From: Apostichopus japonicus
Taxonomy: Eukaryota > Echinodermata > Holothuroidea > Aspidochirotida > Stichopodidae
Length of the DNA stretch: 64,000 nt
NCBI RefSeq assembly: GCF_037975245.1
Contig: NC_092571.1
Location: 22,511,564 to 22,575,563 of the forward strand
Reading direction: 5' to 3'
How positions within the stretch are numbered: position 1 is the first letter of the stretch; each line of letters opens with the position of its first letter. Positions 56,326-64,000 of the stretch are shown here, piece after piece. Made by a program: the position numbers and the translations under genes. The notes beneath the pieces were generated by a model, which saw nothing but the letters and a program-made list of their open reading frames with translations, had not been told where the DNA came from and searched no databases.

Positions 56326-56616
56326 AGCTACGACAAAGTTCTTGGCTGAAGTTTGCCTAAAAAAACTTTTAAGAAAAGCTAAAACAGATGGGCAAATGTA
56401 AAACCTTAACTTTTGTATTAAGGAACTACGTAGAAAAAGAAACTTAGTTATTTTCTTTTTGTGTGAGAAATATTTCATCACTCCTAGTTTAAGATTGAAA
56501 TAACTTCGTTGTATTGAACTTATCGATTTAAATCCTATAAATTGTTGTATGTCGGGATTCGACAAGGAAGAAAAAGGAAGGAGAAAAAGGAGAACGGTGT
56601 CCATATAAGTCTACTC

Positions 56617-56699
56617 TGGTACGAGTGGGGTTCGAACCCACGCGGACATTTGTCCATTGGAACTTAAGTCCAACGCCTTAACCACTCGGCTATCGTACC
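56617..56699 (-). tRNA. tRNA-Leu(UAA), copy 2
   Basis: 83 nt; G9 is replaced by A (GATAGCC instead of GATGGCC). Otherwise the array consensus. Confidence 0.95.
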
Positions 56700-56988
56700 A
56701 GCTACGATATAAAACTTGGCTGAAGTTTGCCAAAAAAGGCCAACAAAAGGTAAAACAGATGGGTAAATGTATAAACTTAACTTTTGCATCAAGGAACAAC
56801 GTAGAAAAAGTAACTTAGTTATTTTCTTTTTGTGTGAGAAATATTCCACCACTGCTAGTTTTTCGATTAAATTACTACGTTGTATTGAACTTATCTATGT
56901 AGGGCCTATGAATTGTTGTATGTCGGGATTCGACAAGAAAGAAAAAAATATGGAGAAAAAGGAGAACGGTGTCCATATAAGACTACTC

Positions 56989-57070
56989 TGGTACGAGTGG
57001 GGTTCGACCCACGCGGACATTTGTCCATTGGAACTTAAGTCCAACGCCTTAACCACTCGGCCATCGTACC
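56989..57070 (-). tRNA. tRNA-Leu(UAA), copy 3, T-loop deletion
   Basis: 82 nt. One T of the TTCGAAC loop is missing, shrinking the T loop to six nt and breaking the B box. Probably defective. Confidence 0.75.
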
Positions 57071-57359
57071 AGCTACGATATAAAACTTGGCTGAAGTTTG
57101 CCCAAAAAAAAAACGAAAGGTAAAACAGATGGGTAAATGTATAAACTTAACTTTTGCATCAAGGAACAACGTAGAAAAAGAAACTTAGATATTTTCTTTT
57201 TGTGTGAGAAATATTCCACCACTGCTAGTTTTTCGATTAAAATTACTACGTTGTATTGAACTTATCTATGTAGGGCCTATGAATTGTTGTATGTCGGTCT
57301 TCGACAAGAAAGAAAAAAATAAGGAGAAAAAGGAGAACGGTGTCCATATAAGACTACTC

Positions 57360-57441
57360 TGGTACGAGTGGGGTTCGACCCACGCGGACATTTGTCCATT
57401 GGAACTTAAGTCCAACGCCTTAACCACTCGGCCATCGTACC
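57360..57441 (-). tRNA. tRNA-Leu(UAA), copy 4, T-loop deletion
   Basis: 82 nt with the same single-T loss in the T loop as copy 3. Probably defective. Confidence 0.75.
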
Positions 57442-57730
57442 AGCTACGATATAAAACTTGGCTGAAGTTTGCCAAAAAAACCAACGAAAGGTAAAACAGA
57501 TGGGTAAATGTATAAACTTAACTTTTGCATCAAGGAACAACGTAGAAAAAGAAACTTAGTTATTTCTTTTTGTATGAGAAAAAATTCCATCACTGCTAGG
57601 TTTTCGATTAAAATGACTTCGTTATATTGAACTTATCTATGTAGGGCCTATGAATTGTTGTATGTCGGGATTCGACAAGAAAGAAAAAAATAAGGAGAAA
57701 AAGGAGAACGGTGTCCATATAAGTCTACTC

Positions 57731-57813
57731 TGGTACGAGTGGGGTTCGAACCCACGCGGACATTTGTCCATTGGAACTTAAGTCCAACGCCTTAACCACT
57801 CGGCCATCGTACC
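57731..57813 (-). tRNA. tRNA-Leu(UAA), copy 5
   Basis: 83 nt, identical to the array consensus. Confidence 0.96.
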
Positions 57814-58091
57814 AGCTACGCTATAAAACTTGGCTGAAGTTTGCCAATAAAATGTAAAACAGAGGGGTAAATGTATAAACTTAACTTTTGCCCCAAGGAA
57901 CAACGTAGAAAAAGAAACTTACTTATTTTCTTTTTTTGTGAGAAATATTTCATCACTGCTAGTTTAAGATTAAAATAACTTCGTTGTATTGAATTTATCT
58001 ATGTAGGGTCTATAAATTATTGTTTGTCGGGATTCGACAAGGAAGAAAAAAAAAGGAGAAATAGGAGAACGCTATCCATATTAGACTACTC

Positions 58092-58173
58092 TGGTACGAG
58101 TGGGGTTCGACCCACGCGGACATTTGTCCATTGGAACTTAAGTCCAACGCCTTAACCACTCGGCCATCGTACC
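58092..58173 (-). tRNA. tRNA-Leu(UAA), copy 6, T-loop deletion
   Basis: 82 nt with the T-loop deletion of copies 3 and 4, but in a type B unit. Probably defective. Confidence 0.75.
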
Positions 58174-58451
58174 AGCTACGATATAAAACTTGGCTGAAGT
58201 TTGCCAATAAAATGTAAAACAGAGGGGTAAATGTATATTCTTAACTTTTGCTTCAAGGAACAACGTAGAAAAGAAACTTAGTTATTTTCTTTTTGTGTGA
58301 GAAATATTTCATCACTCCTAGTTTAAGATTGAAATAACTTCGTTGTTTTGAACTTATCGATTTAAATCCTATAAATTGTTGTATGTCGGTCATCGACAAG
58401 AAAGAAAAAAATAAGGAGAAAAAGGAGAACGGTGTCCATATAAGTCTACTC

Positions 58452-58534
58452 TGGTACGAGTGGGGTTCGAACCCACGCGGACATTTGTCCATTGGAACTT
58501 AAGTCCAACGCCTTAACCACTCGGCCATCGTACC
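58452..58534 (-). tRNA. tRNA-Leu(UAA), copy 7
   Basis: 83 nt, array consensus. Confidence 0.96.
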
Positions 58535-58822
58535 AGCTACGATATAAAACTTGGCTGAAGTTTGCCAAAAAAAGCCAACAAAAGGTAAAACAGATGGGTA
58601 AATGTATAAACTTAACTTTTGCATCAAGGAACAACGTAGAAAAGAAACTTAGTTAATTTCTTTTTGTGTGAGAAAAAATTCCATCACTGCTAGTTTTTCG
58701 ATTAAAATGACTTCGTTGTATTGAACTTATCTATGTAGGCCTATGAATTGTTGTATGTCGGGATTCGACAAGAAAGAAAAAATATGGAGAAAAAGGAGAA
58801 CGGTGTCCATATAAGTCTACTC

Positions 58823-58905
58823 TGGTACGAGTGGGGTTCGAACCCACGCGGACATTTGTCCATTGGAACTTAAGTCCAACGCCTTAACCACTCGGCCATC
58901 GTACC
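58823..58905 (-). tRNA. tRNA-Leu(UAA), copy 8
   Basis: 83 nt, array consensus. Confidence 0.96.
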
Positions 58906-59183
58906 AGCTACGCTATAAAACTTGGCTGAAGTTTGCCAATAAAATGTAAAACAGATGGGTAAATGTATAACCTTCACTTTTGATTCAAGGAACAACGTAG
59001 AAAAAAGAAACTTACTTATTTTCTTTTTTGTGAGAAATATTTCATCACTGCTAGTTTAAGATTAAAATAACTTCGTTGTATTGAATTTATCTATGTAGGG
59101 TCTATAAATTGTTGTTTGTCGGGATTCGACAAGAAAGAAAAAATATGGAGAAATAGGAGAACGCTATCCATATTAGACTACTC

Positions 59184-59266
59184 TGGTACGAGTGGGGTTC
59201 GAACCCACGCGGACATTTGTCCATTGGAACTTAAGTCCAACGCCTTAACCACTCGGCCATCGTACC
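59184..59266 (-). tRNA. tRNA-Leu(UAA), copy 9
   Basis: 83 nt, array consensus, in a type B unit. Its 5' flank (GATATAATAATTGG on plus) recurs only at copy 20. Confidence 0.96.
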
Positions 59267-59544
59267 AGCTACGATATAATAATTGGATACAATTTGCCAA
59301 AAAGCTAAAAAGATGGGAAAATGTAATTTAACATTTTCTTCAAGGAACAACGTAGAAAAGGATAACTTAGTTATGTTTTTTTTTTGTGTGAGAAATATAT
59401 ATTTCACACTGTAAGTTTAAGATTGAAATAACTTCGTTGTATTGAACTTATCGATTTAAATCCTATAAATTGTTGTATGTCGGGATTCGACAAGGAAGAA
59501 AAAGGAAGGAGAAAAAGGAGAACGGTGTCCATAAAAGACTACTC

Positions 59545-59627
59545 TGGTACGAGTGGGGTTCGAACCCACGCGGACATTTGTCCTTTGGAACTTAAGTCCA
59601 ACGCCTTAACCACTCGGCCATCGTACC
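59545..59627 (-). tRNA. tRNA-Leu(UAA), copy 10
   Basis: 83 nt; one T-to-A change just after the anticodon stem (CCAAAGG for CCAATGG). Confidence 0.95.
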
Positions 59628-59913
59628 AGCTACGATATAATACTTGGCTGAAGTTTGCCAAAACACCAAAACAAGCTAAAACGGATGGGTAAATGTATAA
59701 TCTTATCTTTTGCTTCAAGGAACAACGTAGAAAAAGAAACTTAGTTATTTTCTTTTTGTATGAGAAATATTTCATCACTGCTAGTTTAAGATTAAAATAA
59801 CTTCGTTGTATTTAATTTATCTATGTAAGGCCTATAAATTGTTGTTTGTCGGGATTCGACAAGGAAGAAAAAGGAAGGAGAAAAAGGAGAACGGTGTCCA
59901 TAAAAGACTACTC

Positions 59914-59996
59914 TGGTACGAGTGGGGTTCGAACCCACGCGGACATTTGTCCATTGGAACTTAAGTCCAACGCCTTAACCGCTCGGCCATCGTACC
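59914..59996 (-). tRNA. tRNA-Leu(UAA), copy 11
   Basis: 83 nt; T-to-C in the D loop (GAGCGGTT for GAGTGGTT), still allowed by the A-box consensus. Confidence 0.95.
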
Positions 59997-60274
59997 AGCT
60001 ACGACATAATACTTGGCTGAAGTTTGCCAAAAAACAGCTAAAAAGATGGGTAAATGTATAATCTTAACTTTTGCTTCAAGGAACAACGTAGAAAAAAAAC
60101 TTAGTTAATTTTTTTTTGTGTGAGAAAAAATTCCATCACTGCTAGTTTTTCGATTAAAATGACTTCGTTGTATTGAACTTATCTATGTAGGCCTATGAAT
60201 TGTTGTATGTCGGTCTTCGACAAGAAAGAAAAAATACGGAGAAAAAGGAGAACGGTGTCCATATAAGTCTACAC

Positions 60275-60357
60275 TGGTACGAGTGGGGTTCGAACCCACG
60301 CGGACATTTGTCCATTGGAACTTAAGTCCAACGCCTTAACCACTCGGCCATCGTACC
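60275..60357 (-). tRNA. tRNA-Leu(UAA), copy 12
   Basis: 83 nt, array consensus. Confidence 0.96.
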
Positions 60358-60644
60358 AGCTACGATATATCACTTGGCTGAACTTTGCCAAAACGCCAAA
60401 ACAAGCTAAAACAGATGGGTAAATGTATAATCCTATCTTTTGCTTCAAGCAACAACGTAGAAAAAGAAACTTAGTTAATTTCTTTTTGTATGAGAAAAAA
60501 TTCCATCACTGCTAGTTTTTCGATTAAAATGACTTCGTTGTATTGAACTTATCTATGTAGGCCTATGAATTGTTGTATGTCGGGATTCGACAAGAAAGAA
60601 AAAATATGGAGAAAAAGGAGAACGGTGTCCATATAAGTCTACTC

Positions 60645-60727
60645 TGGTACGAGTGGGGTTCGAACCCACGCGGACATTTGTCCATTGGAACTTAAGTCCA
60701 ACGCCTTAACCACTCGGCCATCGTACC
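60645..60727 (-). tRNA. tRNA-Leu(UAA), copy 13
   Basis: 83 nt, array consensus. Confidence 0.96.
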
Positions 60728-61006
60728 AGCTACGCTATAAAACTTGGCTGAAGTTTGCCAATAAAATGTAAAACAGATGGGTAAATGTATAACCTTAACT
60801 TTTGCTTCAAGGAACAACGTAGAAAAAAGAAACTTACTTATTTTCTTTTTTTGTGAGAAATATTTCATCACTGCTAGTTTAAGATTAAAATAACTTCGTT
60901 GTATTGAATTTATCTATGTAAGGCCTATAAATTGTTGTTTGTCGGGATTCGACAAGGAAGAAAAAATATGGAGAAATAGGAGAACGCTATCCATATTAGA
61001 CTACTC

Positions 61007-61089
61007 TGGTACGAGTGGATTTCGAACCCACGCGGACATTTGTCCATTGGAACTTAAGTCCAACGCCTTAACCACTCGGCCATCGTACC
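61007..61089 (-). tRNA. tRNA-Leu(UAA), copy 14, B-box variant
   Basis: 83 nt. CC to AT in the T arm changes C60 to A and C61 to T, replacing the near-invariant G53-C61 pair and altering the B box. Function doubtful. Type B unit. Confidence 0.8.
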
Positions 61090-61368
61090 AGCTACGACAT
61101 AATACTTGGCTGAAGTTTGCCAAAAAACAGCTAAAAAGATGGGTAAATGTATAATCTTAACTTTTGCTTCAAGGAACAACGTAGAAAAAGTAACTTAGTT
61201 ATTTTCTTTTTGTGTGAGAAATAATTCCATCACTGCTAGTTTAAGATTAAAATAACTTCGTTGTATTGAACGTATATATGTAGATCCTACAAATTGTTGT
61301 TTGTCGGGATTCGACAAGAAAGAAAACGTAACGAGAAAAAGGAGCACGGTGTCCAAATAAGACTACTC

Positions 61369-61451
61369 TGGTACGAGTGGGGTTCGAACCCACGCGGACA
61401 TTTGTCCATTGGAACTTAAGTCCAACGCCTTAACCACTCGGCCATCGTACC
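61369..61451 (-). tRNA. tRNA-Leu(UAA), copy 15
   Basis: 83 nt, array consensus. The unit has a distinctive AAACGTAACGAG flank shared only with copy 18. Confidence 0.96.
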
Positions 61452-61738
61452 AGCTACGATATAAAACTTGGCTGAAGTTTGCCAAAAAAATCCAACAAAA
61501 GGTAAAACAGATGGGTAAATGTATAAACTTAACTTTTGCATCAAGGAACAACGTAGAAAAGAAACTTAGTTAATTTCTTTTTGTGTGAGAAAAAATTCAT
61601 CACTGCTAGTTTTTCGATTAAAATGACTTCGTTGTATTGAACTTATCTATGTAGGCCTATGAATTGTTGTATGTCGGTCTTCGACAAGAAAGAAAAAATA
61701 TGGAGAAAAAGGAGAACGGTGTCCATATAAGTCTACAC

Positions 61739-61821
61739 TGGTACGAGTGGGGTTCGAACCCACGCGGACATTTGTCCATTGGAACTTAAGTCCAACGCCT
61801 TAACCACTCGGCCATCGTACC
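61739..61821 (-). tRNA. tRNA-Leu(UAA), copy 16
   Basis: 83 nt, array consensus. Confidence 0.96.
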
Positions 61822-62100
61822 AGCTACGCTATAAAACTTGGCTGAAGTTTGCCAATAAAATGTAAAACAGATGGGTAAATGTATAACCTTAACTTTTGCT
61901 TCAAGGAACAACGTAGAAAAAAGAAACTTACTTATTTTCTTTTTTTGTGAGAAATATTTCATCACTGCTAGTTTAAGATTAAAATAACTTCGTTGTATTG
62001 AATTTATCTATGTAAGGCCTATAAATTGTTGTTTGTCGGGATTCGACAAGGAAGAAAAAATATGGAGAAATAGGAGAACGCTATCCATATTAGACTACTC

Positions 62101-62183
62101 TGGTACGAGTGGATTTCGAACCCACGCGGACATTTGTCCATTGGAACTTAAGTCCAACGCCTTAACCACTCGGCCATCGTACC
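62101..62183 (-). tRNA. tRNA-Leu(UAA), copy 17, B-box variant
   Basis: 83 nt with the same CC-to-AT T-arm change as copy 14, 1094 bp away. Type B unit. Confidence 0.8.
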
Positions 62184-62462
62184 AGCTACGACATAATACT
62201 AGGCTGAAGTTTGCCAAAAAACAGCTAAAAAGATGGGTAAATGTATAATCTTAACTTTTGCTTCAAGGAACAACGTAGAAAAAGTAACTTAGTTATTTTC
62301 TTTTTGTGTGAGAAATAATTCCATCACTGCTAGTTTAAGATTAAAATAACTTCGTTGTATTGAACGTATATATGTAGATCCTACAAATTGTTGTTTGTCG
62401 GGATTCGACAAGAAAGAAAACGTAACGAGAAAAAGGAGCACGGTGTCCAAATAAGACTACTC

Positions 62463-62545
62463 TGGTACGAGTGGGGTTCGAACCCACGCGGACATTTGTC
62501 CATTGGAACTTAAGTCCAACGCCTTAACCACTCGGCCATCGTACC
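62463..62545 (-). tRNA. tRNA-Leu(UAA), copy 18
   Basis: 83 nt, array consensus; unit nearly identical to that of copy 15. Confidence 0.96.
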
Positions 62546-62833
62546 AGCTACGATATAAAACTTGGCTGAAGTTTGCCAAAAAAAGCCAACAAAAGGTAAA
62601 ACAGATGGGTAAATGTATAAACTTAACTTTTGCATCAAGGAACAACGTAGAAAAGAAACTTAGTTAATTTCTTTTTGTGTGAGAAAAAATTCCATCACTG
62701 CTAGTTTTTCGATTAAAATGACTTCGTTGTATTGAACTTATCTATGTAGGCCTATGAATTGTTGTATGTCGGTCTTCGACAAGAAAGAAAAAATATGGAG
62801 AAAAAGGAGAACGGTGTCCATATAAGTCTACTC

Positions 62834-62916
62834 TGGTACGAGTGGGGTTCGAACCCACGCGGACATTTGTCCATTGGAACTTAAGTCCAACGCCTTAACC
62901 ACTCGGCCATCGTACC
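62834..62916 (-). tRNA. tRNA-Leu(UAA), copy 19
   Basis: 83 nt, array consensus. Confidence 0.96.
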
Positions 62917-63195
62917 AGCTACGCTATAAAACTTGGCTGAAGTTTGCCAATAAAATGTAAAACAGATGGGTAAATGTATAACCTTAACTTTTGCTTCAAG
63001 GAACAACGTAGAAAAAAGAAACTTACTTATTTTCTTTTTTTGTGAGAAATATTTCATCACTGCTAGTTTAAGATTAAAATAACTTCGTTGTATTGAATTT
63101 ATCTATGTAGGGTCTATAAATTGTTGTTTGTCGGGATTCGACAAGAAAGAAAAAATATGGAGAAATAGGAGAACGCTATCCATATTAGACTACTC

Positions 63196-63278
63196 TGGTA
63201 CGAGTGGGGTTCGAACCCACGCGGACATTTGTCCATTGGAACTTAAGTCCAACGCCTTAACCACTCGGCCATCGTACC
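63196..63278 (-). tRNA. tRNA-Leu(UAA), copy 20
   Basis: 83 nt, array consensus; type B unit sharing its flank with copy 9. Confidence 0.96.
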
Positions 63279-63556
63279 AGCTACGATATAATAATTGGAT
63301 ACAATTTGCCAAAGAGCTAAAAAGATGGGAAAATGTAATTTAACATTTTCTTCAACGAACAACGTAGAAAAGGATAACTTAGTTATGTTTTTTTTTTGTG
63401 TGAGAAATATATATTTCACACTGTAAGTTTAAGATTGAAATAACTTCGTTGTATTGAACTTATCGATTTAAATCCTATAAATTGTTGTATGTCGGGATTC
63501 GACAAGGAAGAAAAAGGAAGGAGAAAAAGGAGAACGGTGTCCATAAAAGACTACTC

Positions 63557-63639
63557 TGGTACGAGTGGGGTTCGAACCCACGCGGACATTTGTCCATTGG
63601 AACTTAAGTCCAACGCCTTAACCACTCGGCCATCGTACC
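63557..63639 (-). tRNA. tRNA-Leu(UAA), copy 21
   Basis: 83 nt, array consensus; unit matches that of copy 10 except for the copy 10 substitution. Confidence 0.96.
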
Positions 63640-63924
63640 AGCTACGATATAATACTTGGCTGAAGTTTGCCAAAACACCAAAACAAGCTAAAACGGATGG
63701 GTAAATGTATAATCCTATCTTTTGCTTCAAGCAACAACGTAGAAAAAGAACTTAGTTATTTTCTTTTTGTATGAGAAATATTTCATCACTGCTAGTTTAA
63801 GATTAAAATAACTTCGTTGTATTTAATTTATCTATGTAAGGCCTATAAATTGTTGTTTGTCGGGATTCGACAAGGAAGAAAAAATAAGGAGAAATAGGAG
63901 AACGCTGTCCATATAAGACTACTC

Positions 63925-64000
63925 TGGTACGAGTGGGGTTCGAACCCACGCGGACATTTGTCCATTGGAACTTAAGTCCAACGCCTTAACCACTCGGCCA
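63925..64000 (-). tRNA. tRNA-Leu(UAA), copy 22, cut by window edge
   Basis: The first 76 of 83 plus-strand positions are present and match the consensus; the gene's 5' acceptor strand lies outside. Flank is a type A/B mix. Confidence 0.93.

Larger units (their letters stand above)
55970..64000 (-). repeat. Tandem array of tRNA-Leu(UAA) units, 360-374 bp each
   Basis: Twenty-two tRNA genes in head-to-tail order on one strand, the last cut by the window edge. Unit lengths fall into ~361 and ~370 classes. Two flank types occur: type A (GAGAAAAAGGAGAACGGTGT on plus) and type B (GAGAAATAGGAGAACGCTAT). Type A gives a T5 pol III terminator about 28 nt past the gene; in type B the nearest T run is further away. 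Upstream of most genes is a TTTTATATCG-like stretch a few nt before the 5' end. Confidence 0.97.

Noticed and set aside
56500..63704. Repeated ORFs of about 62-118 codons such as MSGFDKEEK on plus and NFSQVLYRSWYDGRVVKALD on minus
   Set aside because: They run through tRNA genes and differ between units by frameshifts. The open frames come from the conserved tRNA body, not from protein selection.
56100..63900. GGGATTCGAC in the spacers as a B box of a second pol III gene
   Set aside because: It departs from the B-box consensus, has no A box at a fitting distance, and part of it varies between units.
55970..64000. Regular spacing suggested a CRISPR-like array
   Set aside because: The repeat core is an 83-nt tRNA-Leu with A and B boxes, spacers are homologous to one another, and the genome is eukaryotic.

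Overview
This window is eukaryotic nuclear DNA from an animal. The genes are split by GT-AG introns, the protein families are metazoan, and the intergenic DNA is full of dispersed repeats rich in G runs and in AGGCCTAC-type words. My guess is an invertebrate deuterostome, most likely an echinoderm, but no single sequence here proves that.

Layout. (1) About 0.3-13.3 kb, minus strand: a DNA ligase III gene. Fifteen coding exons can be read with consistent phase (933 codons in the window). They run from a possible mitochondrial leader through the PARP-type zinc finger, the DNA-binding and catalytic domains and a low-complexity linker to an unexpected PBZ (poly-ADP-ribose-binding) zinc finger. 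The BRCT end expected for the family would lie beyond the left edge. Its introns hold a 13-bp G-rich minisatellite, a (GGGA)n tract, and a tandem array built from the 5' end of exon 12. (2) 17.8-22.9 kb, minus strand: a C2H2 zinc-finger gene with about 21 fingers and a coding 42-bp minisatellite between fingers 3 and 4. (3) 24-35 kb: a transposon-rich stretch with Penelope-like fragments and several hAT-like elements. Four of the elements in the window have recognisable 8-bp target-site duplications, and one pair is nested. (4) 37.0-50.4 kb, plus strand: a complete 12-exon adhesion GPCR gene (1107 residues) with signal peptide, a duplicated ectodomain I do not recognise, a Ser/Thr-rich stalk, GAIN/GPS and seven transmembrane segments. 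(5) 51.8-52.4 kb: a terminal-inverted-repeat element filled with palindromic 20-bp satellite repeats. (6) 52.95-55.25 kb, minus strand: the last four exons of a CHST15-like carbohydrate sulfotransferase. (7) 56.0-64.0 kb: a tandem array of 22 tRNA-Leu(UAA) genes, all on the minus strand, one per 360-374 bp, running off the right edge.

The genes do not form one pathway. Ligase III acts in base-excision, single-strand-break and mitochondrial repair. The zinc-finger protein is a presumed transcription factor. The GPCR is a surface receptor. The sulfotransferase is a Golgi enzyme. The most notable items are the PBZ exon in the ligase gene, the tRNA-Leu array lying where the missing 5' part of the sulfotransferase gene should be, the duplicated GPCR ectodomain, and the exon-fragment array with decoy splice acceptors.
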